From the NCBI GenBank assembly GCA_963920705.1, contig OY987236.1:9968190-10032189 (forward strand): a DNA stretch of 64,000 bases. The letters are read 5' to 3'. The first letter of the stretch is position 1, and every line of letters begins with the position of its first letter. The translations under genes and the position numbers were made by a program. Shown in pieces: positions 1 to 11,038 of this stretch. The stretch comes from Odiellus spinosus (taxonomy: Eukaryota > Arthropoda > Arachnida > Opiliones > Phalangiidae). The notes under the pieces are model-generated. The model did no database searches. It saw only the letters and a program-made list of their open reading frames with translations, and was not told the DNA's origin.

Positions 1-597
1 TCCTGTTCTTAGTGCTTCTGGGTTAACCGAAAAATGGAATGGTTGGATGTTGAGGTTCCTCAGATGAGTGAAAGGGACCCAAAGCAAAAATTATTAACCG
101 TTAATTTCAAAGACCAATACGGAGAAACCTAGAAAGACTTGTTGACTTCAATTCAATTACCAATTCGTAGACCTCTGATTTTAAAGACTAGTTCGGAGGA
201 ACTATTTTTTAAGGGCCAGTCTGTGATTAAAAAGCAAAGATGGTTGCTCATTGTTTTAAAAGAAGAGTTTGGAGAACCCCACTGAAGACAGTTGAGTGAA
301 GATTGTGAATAATTGGGTTCGGGGACCCATAACTATAAAACAGTTGATTTAGAAGCCTTCATTGGTTAAGTTCGGAAAACTAATTCGCATTCGCTTGAGT
401 AGTTTTGTAGAACACATTTAAAGCGATCCATTAACCCACGAAGCAAGTTGTATAACCGTATAATCTTTTAAATATGACTCAGACGGTTTAAGTATTTTGT
501 TTGTAACCCATATGTTGATATTCAGTTATCTAAAGTTTGAACAAATCTTCGCTTCATTCTCATTTAATAATTTATGTCCGTCCCCTGTTAAATCTAA

Positions 598-960
598 AGC
601 GCGCGCGCCATCTGTCTGATCGCGTTTTGTGTTCGATTCCATTTTTCCTCGAGGAGAGGAGAGTGAAACCAAAGTGGCGAAGCGTAGAGTTGCCGGCGGG
701 GTGGGTTTCAGTGTGCTAGAACCGGTGCGTAGTGAAAAAGGGCGGGTAAATTCCTAGTGCCATGCATCCAAGGGTGAGGGGAAGCGCGTGTTTGGATCGA
801 TAAATATTTAGCGCCCTACTAGGGATAGCTGGATCCTCTCGATCCCGCGTTTGTTTTAGCCGCGTTGAACAAACGATCGTCGCTAGGGGGCATCTATTCG
901 TATCCTATTTATCACACACTGGCCACTAGGGTGCGCGGTTAAGTCTACACCAAAAGAGAA
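598..960. promoter_or_regulatory. CpG-rich patch, possible promoter or non-coding first exon
   Basis: This stretch is clearly richer in G+C and CpG than its AT-rich surroundings (for example a GCGCGCGCGCC run near 600 and many CGATC and GCGTAG words). Such islands often mark promoters. No open frame of note and no TATA box could be tied to a gene, so the call is only a compositional one. Confidence 0.22.
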
Positions 961-2067
961 AAAAACCTTGGAGTATAAAGATTAATAGGGTCTAACAAAA
1001 GTCCAAAGCTGAATATCTTTCAAGTAAACAAATTTTACTACGTATACCACGAAACAAAATATATTTGAAGTAGGGAAAGAAGGAATAGCATGATAACTAT
1101 AGAGTGACTTAAGCCTTTCGCTAAATAAAATATCCAAGAGCGAATTCCTTTGGGTGCTCTAGAGCAAGATAAATCATTCTTAGAGCAAGTCGAGAAACTT
1201 TTATCTGTTCCACAATTCAACTTAAAAAAATTAGTGCTCGCGGGGCAACGATTTTTGCTCCAGTTTTTTGAGAGAGCAACGGAATTTCACTGATTTAATT
1301 GAAAGATGCAATCTTTTTTTCAAAATTAACCTTCCACTAGCTCGATGTTGAGCGAGTGCAAGATCAATTACTATTTCAGCGAGATTCAGATCAGAACACA
1401 CTCCGAGTGGAATTTACAATAATTCTCGAGTTTGGTCTGTTGAAATTCATGCATTATTTATATAATATACCCTATGACTCCTTTACTAAATCCTCTATGG
1501 TAAATTCAGAGAGAGATACTTGAAAGAGGAATGATGGAAAGCTCTACGATTATCTCTGGTTTTTCGCCCGTTCATCCCGATGATGTAGGTGAGCAAAGAG
1601 AGCAAATAAGACCAATAGAACTTCCTTGAAACAAGAGGAAGAACAGAGTTTTCTCCTACGATTATTAGACCCCCTCCCCCTTTTTTTCCGAAGTTTTCTC
1701 TCTACTTTAAAGGAAAACGTTACTTAAAATAACACGGAACACAAAACGCAACTGGGCTTTCTTCATTCAAGGGAGAGTGAAATGATTGTATTTATTTCTG
1801 GTAAAAAGAGAAAACCGACGCTCTTCTGTATTCAATCGTTCTATGAGTTTGATAGAGATGGCGCTCAAAAATTACAAAATTTAAATAAAAAATAAGTGAT
1901 ATTTATTTGAGAAATTAAGACGTGATATCTCATCCGGTTCGTTGTTTAGCTTGAGAAATTTTAGAAATGAGGCGGTTTTCTTCCTGATATTATAGTTAGT
2001 AAACCAAAGTTCCGTCGAAAAAGAGTGTTTCATTAAAACTTGATATTTGAAACCTAAATTTTCCTAC

Positions 2068-2113
2068 AATTTCAGTAGTAATTCTCCTATAATTTCAGTA
2101 GTAATTCTCCTAT
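2068..2113. repeat. Two tandem copies of a 23-bp unit
   Basis: The unit AATTTCAGTAGTAATTCTCC plus TAT occurs twice head to tail, then decays into related TCCTATA words. It resembles the complement of the TATAGGA-rich repeat near 35.8-36.2 kb, so it may be a fragment of the same dispersed element. Confidence 0.55.
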
Positions 2114-4050
2114 ATTTCTAATAGCTCTATTCCTATAATTTCCTATAAATATATTGAGAATTTACAAATTTCCTTTATTTTTTGGGGTTTTGTTGTGGAA
2201 GCTTAATTATCATCGTGTAATTTTCACAAATCACGGTATTAGCCAATAGCAAATGTCTGCATCCTTTGGGTTACCAATAGCAGGTCAATGCCTCGATCTA
2301 ATGATCAATGCAAACCCTGGACTCCATGTGAGGTGAAGTTTATTAGATTTCACTATCCCTTTCAGTCTTGTAAGTGTTGACGAGAAAAAGAAAAAACACG
2401 CAAAAAACGTTTTTTTTTTTTTGGTTTTTTTTTTTCATTTGCTCGCCCATCAGGAATGCAACAACACCTGGGTTCTCTTGGAATTTCTCTATAGGGACTA
2501 AAATAGCTCCGTTTTACTCTGGAGGAGATTTGTATATAACATATGATAGCAAAAGGAAAGAATTTTGTATTCAACCACGCGTTACTGATGCCCACTAGTA
2601 CAATTTTTGATGATGATTATGATGATGATAATATGGTTTGATTCGAATAATTTGGAAATTAACAGAAACATACTGTGGGGTTATAACCACTTCCCTATAA
2701 TCTGTACACCGATTACGCGATTACGTAACTGAATACAGCCTTTGGCAATGCTAAATACGTACAGAATATTTCTATGTTCGCTTTTTCAAAGTTCAAAATG
2801 TAAAAATAAGAAATTTGAGGTTAGTTTATTTTTACTTATTCTTATAAACTTACGGCAATACTACTTTTTCTTACTAAAAGTTATTTGAACTAAAAGAGCA
2901 AATTAGTTTTTAATCCCTTCGGAGGAATTTTTCGAAGACTTCTAGTTTTCACAATCTATACACCGAATTTATTTTTTCAAATATGGACCTCGAAGCCAGT
3001 CTACTTTATATCTATATAACTTGGTATCTTGAAGAAATATAGAGAGTGGTTCAACCCTAACGTTTCAATCACTATGAAAACTCAAATTGCAATTGACTAT
3101 ACCCAACGTGTACATATCCATAATGAACTCTGGAAAGAAGTCTTCATCAGAAATCCCTCAGGGTTCAAAACGAAGTTCAAACATTACTCTCAACATTACT
3201 GGCTTCCTTGCCCTTTATCAACGCCCACCTTTTAAAGGGATAGATGCTTGGTTATATAGTAAACTATAACATAAAGTGAATCATCTCTAAGATACATAGG
3301 TAATTTACAAAAATACACAGGGTGTTTCGAAAATGGTGGTAGGACCGAGATATAGTGTGTTCTATGGGTCGTGTTCTATGACGTTCTGTCGTACGGGGCG
3401 CCGTTTAGGAGTTACGAAATGAATCATGTACGGATGACCCCTTATCGTACATTAATAAACAGTCGGTGTAAATAGTGAAATCGAAAGCGCCACTTTTTGG
3501 AGAAATTCTTTCTTGTCTTATTTCTTTGACCTTTTGGTTTAAAAAAATAGTGTAAGCAACCCTTTATGCTCTTTTCTCCAATCTTCCGCTAACTCGCCAT
3601 CATCTACTCTAATAATATTGACTTTTAAAATATTTTGACACTCTCCTGCAAAATTTTAGGCATGTATACCATCTTTTGAATTTAATCCCCATCAGAGTAG
3701 TCTTGTTTTCTAAGAAAGATACGAACCTGTAAGTAGAGGTGACTCTTGGAGAACGCTCACGGGCATATACATCAAGGTTTTTAAAAGGGGGGTGTAACTC
3801 CTTTTTAGTCCTAACGGGCTTGAAAACAAATGGACCCTAAATTGGAAATCAACGTCTAGCGCCTCCCTTATATTGTCTGGAATATAAAGACCGGGCAGAA
3901 AACGATCGCGTGTCCTTTGAGTGCGTTAAGCAAGTATATCTTAAAATTAGGTTATTTATATATTTTCAATAATATTTGACAAATTCTCTAACCATTTGTA
4001 AATTGCAATCTATCATCGAATCTCCATGATAGGGTATTAATTGGTTTTAA

Positions 4051-4468
4051 CAGAGGTATATAATAACCCCCTTCGGGGGGAAGGATGGAAGCCTCTATAC
4101 TACCAATGATAAAAATCACGAACAACAAGAGCCCGCTGCTGACTATCTAGGCCACTAGCTCGTGCTGGACTTCTCAATGTCGCTACTCTAGTAAATGGTC
4201 TTTGTATAAACAAGACGGCTCGATTTGTGTTTAGAACTTCCGGTCTCAGGAGTCAGACTGTCTGTTAAAATGGAGTCGAAGGTTGACTTCAGCTCGCAAG
4301 TTCCGGAAGTGTGCAAAGGGAAAATTTAGTGAGGTTCAAAATGGTGTAACTATTTTTTGGGAGTAAAGCGGTGTGTCGATCCGCCGCGATTTACGCCGGG
4401 CACTTGTTGTTCGTCGATTTTGCCTACCTTTCATACTTCCCCCCGAAGGGGGTTATTATATACCTCTG
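4051..4468. mobile_element. MITE, 33-bp perfect terminal inverted repeats, 7-bp target duplication
   Basis: The ends at 4051-4083 and 4436-4468 are perfect inverted repeats of 33 bp starting CAGAGGTATATAATAACCCC. Each arm carries its own small hairpin (CCCCC-TTC-GGGGG). The element is flanked by the direct repeat GTTTTAA at 4044-4050 and 4469-4475. There is no internal coding sequence, so it is a non-autonomous DNA transposon. The CAGAG terminus fits the terminal consensus of both hAT and P superfamilies. The target duplication reads as 7 bp, or 8 if one terminal base was lost. Confidence 0.85.
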
Positions 4469-4663
4469 GTTTTAATTATTTGGCTTCCTTTATTGAACCA
4501 ATCATAGCGGAGAGTGTGCTTCACGCGAAGAGTTTTAGATTTTCTACCGCGTATTGTTTTGTTTAATGAATTTCTGCATATTGCATTACCACTTCTTCAA
4601 TCAGCAATTAATCACGTCTTTTAAAAGTTTAGAGGTCTTTCTTGCTACTTGTTTCGCCTTAAG

Positions 4664-4824
4664 GCCTCTACACATTAGCCCGTTTTGAAACGTTGCGTAG
4701 CGCGTGCGTGATCAGCGTTCACGAGCTTATCAATGCCAATATTAAACTTCACGCGCTAAAACGATCGGAGGCACGCGATGCAACCATGACGCGACGTTCC
4801 AATAATAGTTAATGTGTACAGGGC
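4664..4824. mobile_element. Short MITE-like element with 15-bp imperfect inverted ends
   Basis: GCCTCTACACATTA at the left and TAATGTGTACAGGGC at the right form imperfect inverted termini around a CpG-rich core containing GCGCGTGCG words. No clear target-site duplication is seen. A non-autonomous DNA element is the simplest reading. Confidence 0.5.
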
Positions 4825-6338
4825 TTTAGGTCTTGAACGTTCCAAAGAGAGAAAGATCGTCTACTCAACTTTATCTCTTGCAAATTCGTACTCTCCCCTA
4901 TACATTCTTGTATTTATTATTAAATTACATGGTATAGTACCTGCAGAATCTTATCTAGTCGATACTAATCAGCAGAGCCTCGCTGATTTTTCCCTTGAAT
5001 GATAGAAAATCTTGCAAAAATCATGATTTCCAACCCTTTGTAGACTTGAAAACCAAATCTCAAACGCGAAGTGTGAATAGATACGTTTATTTTGCATTGA
5101 AGAGAGTCTGAGATGGGTGAAGTAGAAGGGAACGAAATACAGTTACACAAATAGAGTGGAATTCTTTCCGACGGCGAAACGACTTAATGTAATTAAAATT
5201 TTGTCTTTAATTCTTCGCTTGGTGTACGCAAGAGTATTATTTCGGGATTGGAATGTTAATGTATATAGACAATTACATTCTTGGAGTTAACCAAAAATTC
5301 GGTTAAAAATGCTTATTTTAATTAGTTATATTGATTCGTAAAAATCAAACAATTTTATTTTTCCGTTAGTTTTTAATTTAAAATAGTTAAATCACTTCCT
5401 ATTATAGTTTGTAATCATTCTCAAAGTTTCAAATTTTATTCAAATGGTTCTTTCACCTTTTTTAACAGCAACAATTCGTTTTATTAACGTTGAATTTTCT
5501 ATAATTAGATTTAAAGGTATGCCTAGTAGCAAAAGTCTGATAAGACTTGTATGAAGTCTTATCAGACTTTTGCTAGTAGTTGTTATATATTTTAAAACCT
5601 TGATCAAAGAAATAATATTTTGGAGGTTACAGAGTTTTATTTTCGGTTAATGTTTTTGAAAAAATAACATTACTGTTAAATTGGATGAAATTCTTAATTT
5701 AATTAAACTTTCAAAATATAATATAACCATCAGTTTGAATATTAGTAATAATAATTATAGTTGACACAATTTTTTAGTACATTTTTGTTACTGCCAAGTC
5801 ATAGCTTAACTTTTTTAACGTCGTAAATCGAGTGATTAAAAATGTTAATTCTATCTATGGTATTTAGTTTGCTCATTAAGTCGACCTTTTTATTGTAATT
5901 GGTTTATTATTTCTTTCTCATTTGAGGCTTGCCCTTTTATTTGACTAGAAAATTTAGCTTCGAGTTTTAGGAAATCAGTTTTGATATTATAAGAATAAGA
6001 TTCCGATTTCAACCCAGCAACTCCCGCTTTAGTGTCTCTAATGGCTGTTCCATCGTTTAGTTCATTACTCTTGATGATTGTCTGAAACCATTTGGAAGGA
6101 GTTAATGATTTGAAAAATATGAAATATGATTTAAACTCTTTACTAAATTAAATCCAATTACATAATTTAATAGTTTTCGGTTGAAGGCAATATTAATCTT
6201 GAATTCTAATGGTAATTACCTTTAACCGCATTTATGGAATATTTAAGATATTTTAGAATTTCGATCCTTATGTTTGAGATTTGAAAGTATTTTTTTTTTT
6301 ATTCTATAAATTTTTGGAAATTTATTTAAATTTTTGGT
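4825..6338. other. Intergenic, AT-rich, no gene seen
   Basis: No coding potential is visible. The only structured item is the hairpin at 5523-5579. The rest is AT-rich sequence with T-runs. Confidence 0.55.
5523..5579. other. Near-perfect hairpin, 26-bp arms, 5-nt loop
   Basis: The left arm 5523-5548 (CTAGTAGCAAAAGTCTGATA...) and right arm 5554-5579 are inverted complements with 25 of 26 positions matching around the loop GTATG. The stem is longer than expected by chance. It could be a very short palindromic mobile element or a small-RNA precursor. No terminal duplication was identified. Confidence 0.7.
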
Positions 6339-6801
6339 ATAGTTGGTCCAGAAGTTCGCAATAGTTGGTTCAGAAGTTCGCAATAGTTGGTTCAGAAGTT
6401 CGCAATAGTTGGTTCAGAAGTTCGCAATAGTTGGTTCAGAAGTTCGCAATTGTTGGTTCAGAAGTTCGCAATAGTTGGTTCAGAAGTTTGGAATAGTTGG
6501 TTCAGAAGTTTGTAATAGTTGGTTCAGAAGTTTGTAATAGTTAGTTCAGAAGTTCGCAATAGTTGGTTCAGAAGTTCGCAATAGTTGGTTCAGAAGTTCG
6601 CAATAGTTGGTTCAGAAGTTCGCAATAGTTGGTTCAGAAGTTCGCAATAGTTGGTTCAGAAGTTCGCAATAGTTGGTTCAGAAGTTCGCAATAGTTGGTT
6701 CAGAAGTTCGCAATAGTTGGTTCAGAAGTTCGCAATAGTTGGTTCAGAAGTTCGCAATAGTTGGTTCAGAAGTTCGCAATAGTTGGTTCAGAGGTTCTGC
6801 A
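6339..6801. repeat. 22-bp minisatellite, about 21 tandem copies
   Basis: The unit GTTGGTTCAGAAGTTCGCAA plus TA is repeated head to tail with few substitutions (TTTGGAATA, TTTGTAATA and TTAG variants sit near 6480-6545). It ends in a diverged half unit that runs into GGTCCTTGATTTCTG. The same junction occurs at 10561-10600 next to the second LRR gene, but with only one clear unit there. The array therefore grew after the gene duplication. Confidence 0.95.
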
Positions 6802-6989
6802 ATTGGTCCTTGATTTCTGTAGTGCTATTTTTAAAGTTCTGAAGTTCGTTCTGAAGTTTTGTTGTTCGCTGATATTTTGTGGTTCTGATGTGTTCTGAAA
6901 TTATATATTGCTATGATTTTGCAGCTTTACGAAGTCGTCAAAATCATTTGATGGTCTAAATTGATCATAAATTAATTCGTACGTAACCT

Positions 6990-7283
6990 TGTACTAATTA
7001 AACAACTTTGCATCCAAAAAATGGGACATAACGTTTCATAACTATAAAACATCCCCGAGTATTAAATAACCACTAATGTGCGTATCTCTCCATTCACTTA
7101 GCGTACAATACTCGCATTGAATAGCCTTTCACATTTATTAGTACAAATGATCTCAACAATTTTTTTTATTATATTTGAAACCTTGAATCGTATACGCCTT
7201 TGTCTTATTTACACAACTGTCTAAGCATTATCCGCTTCGTTTCATATTCTAGGGCTAAGTTAAAGCTCCTTTTATTCGTAAAA
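6990..7283 (+). promoter_or_regulatory. Upstream region conserved between the two LRR paralogues
   Basis: Blocks match the region upstream of the second LRR gene (about 10740-11038): the GGGACATAACGTTTCATA block, the TTGAATCGTATACG block and the stretch ending ATCCGCTTCGTTTCATA. The first copy has its start codon at 7284. The match covers the likely promoter and 5' UTR. No canonical TATA box could be assigned with confidence. Confidence 0.45.
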
Positions 7284-9711
7284 ATGTCGACCATCAACAA
7301 GTGGTTAACCGCGTTTCTTGGTGCGTTTTACGTCACGATAATTTCGAATATTGACGACGTCGTAGCCAAAGATCCGAGATTCACATGTCCAACTGCACCG
7401 AAATGTGAATGCAGTGAAGGTGATAATGCCCCTGGTGAATCCCATTACGTTGACGTTACTTGCTATGGTATATATAGGGTTTTGAAAAACTATCCACTCG
7501 GCAAAAATGGCGATGAAATCCTAATAATATTGTTAAATTAAGATGGAAAAAAATACTTTAAATGGTTAAAATATACAAGAAATGTTGTTAACGGTATTTA
7601 GGCCATATTTGCCGATTGTTTTAATAGAGAATAAACAGAAGCGGAGCTGTCGACCATCATTCGTTAGTAGTCGAACCATCCGCAGGAGACATCCTGCTGA
7701 TAGTTCGACTACTAACGAAGCGACACCATGGAGACATCGGTAACATTTGACCTGTACTCCTCTTTTGTTTACTCTCAATTATAGCGCGTATACTTTCTGA
7801 AACTTTAATGAACTTATCGGAATATTGAAAGGCATCAATGGAATCGACGAATTGGTGAAAAATTTGGAACCATTTCACGGTAAAAGTGTCACCGACTTCG
7901 GAATCATGAAATCAACATTCCCAAATCTTCCAAAATCCGTTTTCAGCAAAATTGAGATTAAACGGATGATGTTTTACAAGTGCAATTTCACTCGTTTCGG
8001 CGAAGACACTTCCAGAGATTCTTCTGCTACTATTATGGAAGGTTTAGAGTTGAAGTTAAATGAGTTATCGTTCATGGCTTGTGTCGTTGAAGAATCCTTC
8101 GATTGGGCCGAACTAAGGAATTTGAAAAAGTTGAACTCATTGTCTTTCGATGTGACCATATATGATAGGCTCGGTACTACATCTCCGAATCGTGTCAACG
8201 CTACCATGGCTAATTTACGTCTGATATCCTCCTTGGACTTAGAGATGTTACACATTTCCGGTACTTCTATGACTAGTTTGAAAGAGGGCGCTTTTTCCGG
8301 TTTGTATAAGCTGGAATATATTGGTTTGATGGATAATCTTTTGAGTGACGTATGGCGGACTGATTTGCCCAAACCGGCCTTGAGACTCAGGACAATAATA
8401 TTAAGGCTAGTATTTTTCAGAGTATGTATAGGCCAAGTAGCGAATAACCTGCCCTAAATACGTTTCCCGCCAAGACAATAAGTGTTTCAATCGACAACAG
8501 CGAGGGGTTTTCTGTATATTCGTTTCATCGACGGGTTTCCATTGGTTTCAACTTTTGAATGCCCAGATTTAAAAATTTCGCGCCAGAATAGTGTTTAATC
8601 GCAGTCCATTGCGGAAGTAGAATCATGGCCAACCCCCCTAGTAGGTTTTGTTGTGGATTTAGGTCCCTCGAAACCACAAGACCAAGTAGTTTGCCGTGAA
8701 CTCTGGGGAAGGTAAATTGCTACACGGCCCGTTTATACTCTGGTTTTATCTATTTCAATTAATTTAAGGGTGAAATGCAATAAATAGACGTCACGAGTAA
8801 AATTATAACATCAAGAAAATGTTAAAACTCCTTACAGACGTAATCGTATTCATCATATTCCTCACGATTTCTTTGATCAAATGCCAGTTTTAAGATCTGT
8901 CGATTTCGAGGGTAATTTATTGAAAACCCTCAATCAATTCATTCTAGTTCCAGTCTTCCCAAAATTACGGATGATCGCTCTGTCTGGTATGTTCTATTAT
9001 TGTCTAACATTCCACAAAATTCGCCATAAGGGGTGATTAGGATAAACAAGTTATTTTTAATCCCTTCCTTACTCAAAAACTAGGCTCATGGAAAGATCCT
9101 TTATAAATCAACGTAGAAAAATATCTGGTCAATTAGAGAATAATCTAAACATCTTATCTAATGTAGTATTGAATTTTAACTGGGAGCGTTTATTTTCAAA
9201 AATTTTAAATTTCTTATGCCAATAAGAAAATTGTGCGAGGTTAACGAGATATTTTTGGATATAAAAAATAAAATAGGTACTCATCGGGCCTATTTTTAAA
9301 GAGTAAAGAACCAATACTATAAAATAGTAACACAATCTAGGTAAAAACAATTATTCAACTTTACCCCCGCTTCCTTTTGTGGCAAGGCTTAGAAAATTCA
9401 AACTGATTCCATTTCCCAGCGTTTTTTGGAATATTTTATTTCGTTTTTATTCAGCTAAACCGTTTGGTGTCCTTACTTTGTGTGTCATCCTTCCTTTTAA
9501 ACGATAATTCTTTAATTAATTCTTCATAGCAAATCCTGTAAACTGCGATCCCAATATCCTTTGGATCACTCAATCCAGCCTACTTGGCGTAAAATTTCCT
9601 GAATATAACGATTTCGAGTCTTTGCTATGTTATACTCCACTGAAATTGAGAAACAAGACACTGTTATCCATAACAGAAGTCGAAGTCGAAATGGAGAATG
9701 ATTTGAAATAA
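7284..9711 (+). CDS. Secreted leucine-rich-repeat protein, paralogue A (4 exons, 362 aa)
   Basis: Exons: 7284-7467, 7832-8405, 8838-8986, 9530-9711, with phases 1, 2, 1 closing exactly. The product starts with a signal peptide (hydrophobic stretch WLTAFLGAFYVTIIS, likely cut near VVA-KDP). An LRR N-cap with four cysteines (CPTAPKCEC...C) follows, then irregular LRRs. The last is clear (RRNRIHHIPHDFFDQMP...). The C-cap is NPVNCDPNILWI...LLCYTP. There is no membrane segment or GPI-type tail, so it is probably secreted. The fold and caps recall arthropod secreted LRR proteins often named Oplophorus-luciferin 2-monooxygenase non-catalytic subunit-like, by inference only. The second intron appears to begin with GC (AAG|GCTAGT). 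ATTAAA at 9769-9774 is a candidate poly(A) signal. Function unknown. Confidence 0.8.
7660..7719. other. Intronic hairpin with perfect 17-bp outer stem
   Basis: In intron 1 of LRR gene A, arms 7660-7676 (TTCGTTAGTAGTCGAAC) and 7703-7719 are perfect inverted complements. A second inner stem (GCAGGA / TCCTGC) lies around the loop GACA. The paralogous intron of gene B keeps part of the left arm (GTAGTCGAAT near 11855) but lacks the right arm, so the structure is specific to copy A. Confidence 0.7.
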
Positions 9712-11038
9712 TTCTTCGAAAGCAAATCATATTTCAATCAATGATCAATGTCTTTCCTTGTTTTTAAAATTAAAGTTTACTTTTCCAAATGTGTCTTCGT
9801 TTCAACTCTTTGCACTACCAGAGTTTATAAGATTTATTCTCACTGTAAAACCTGAACTCAGGTGTACATAAGAGTGTCTTCAACCTCAGGTTGAAACCAC
9901 TTTATTTTTAAGTTTAACTCATCATGTATCTGCTTTCGCTATCCATTATTATTGTTCTCGCTATTTTTGACCTTATTATTTTCGGTTTTTGCTTTTGTTT
10001 GTGTTTCAAATAATAACTGAGCCCCAGTTAGGAATGTATAAGTTTTATTATACGTAGGTCTTGCGATTTTTCGTCGTAGTGCAAGGCTTAGCTTGGCAGA
10101 CGACGTTGACCATATCAAATTGTACAGTCAATGCTGCCAAGGAGGATTAGACAAGGAGAGGAAATGTGGGGCTGCGTTGAGTTAGAGAGAGAAGAGCCAA
10201 CCTCCCACTCGGGTGGAAAGGGGGGATAGGAAATTCTCGAGGTAAACTGTTGTCACGTGGTCGCTAGCTAGCGCGTCTCATAAAGGATTCGTTTTACCCA
10301 CGCGACAACATTTTACCACGAAACGTCTCTACCCCCGTTCTCCCAGAGTGGGAGTTTAGGCCGACGCAGTAGGAACCGCGCCGTCCCCACATTTCTTCTC
10401 CTTGTCTAATCCTCCTTGATGCTGCAAACTTCAGAACAGATCGGAATTTTAAGTTCCTCAAAGAATCGTTTGATGTTATTCAAATCATTCGGTATAGATT
10501 TGTTTGTTTCTGAAGTTCGCATGGTTTTAATTATCGGTGTAATTGATTCTGAAGCCCCTATATTTGGTCCAGAAGATTTGCAATTAGTCCTTAATTTCTG
10601 TATAGTGCGTTCTTAATCTTTTTTATATTTTGTAGTTAATTCTGGTCTTTTCTGAAATTAAGTATATGCTATTGTTCTGGAGTTTTGCAAAAACATCACG
10701 TGATGAGTTCGTTTTTTGGTCTAACTTTTATAATTTAATTTACATAGCATCGTACTAATTATATAACTTTGCTTCAAACAATTGGGACGTAACGTTTCAT
10801 AGTCATAACATAGTCCTTTATCTAACAACGGATCTTTCCTACAATTTAACTTACAATACTCGTATTGAAAAGCCATTTTTATTTTATTAGTACAAATGGT
10901 CTAAACTTTTTTTATTTTATTTTTAAACCTTGAATCGTATACGTCTTTGTATTATTTACACAACTGCCTAAGCAATATCCGCTTCGTTTCATACAAAATT
11001 AATCTAGATTTAAGATAAAGCGCTGTTTATTCGTTAAA
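9712..11038. other. Spacer between the tandem LRR genes
   Basis: It holds the 3' flank of gene A, a MITE (10138-10418), and from about 10550 the duplicated upstream region of gene B. Degenerate single units of the 22-bp satellite (TGAAGTTCGCATGG, GGTCCAGAAGATTTGCAAT) are visible. No further gene is seen. Confidence 0.6.
10138..10418. mobile_element. MITE with 34-bp terminal inverted repeats and 7-bp target duplication
   Basis: The ends 10138-10171 and 10385-10418 are inverted repeats of 34 bp with one mismatch, starting CAAGGAGGATTAGACAAGGA. The direct repeat ATGCTGC flanks both sides (10131-10137 and 10419-10425). The core is CpG-rich with no coding sequence. Like the element at 4051, it starts CA and has a 7-bp duplication, although the termini are otherwise different. 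It is a non-autonomous DNA transposon, hAT-like or P-like. Confidence 0.88.

Larger units (their letters stand above)
1..4050. other. Intergenic, no gene recognised
   Basis: No reading frame here looks like a protein I recognise, and no exon chain with matching phases could be built on either strand. Most of the stretch is AT-rich and looks non-coding, apart from the CpG-rich patch near 600-960. A gene's 5' untranslated exon cannot be excluded. Confidence 0.5.

Noticed and set aside
7974..8372. 132-codon minus-strand open frame across LRR gene A exon 2
   Set aside because: The + strand frame has splice-compatible ends, LRR residues and a paralogue; the minus-strand frame is a shadow and is broken in paralogue B.
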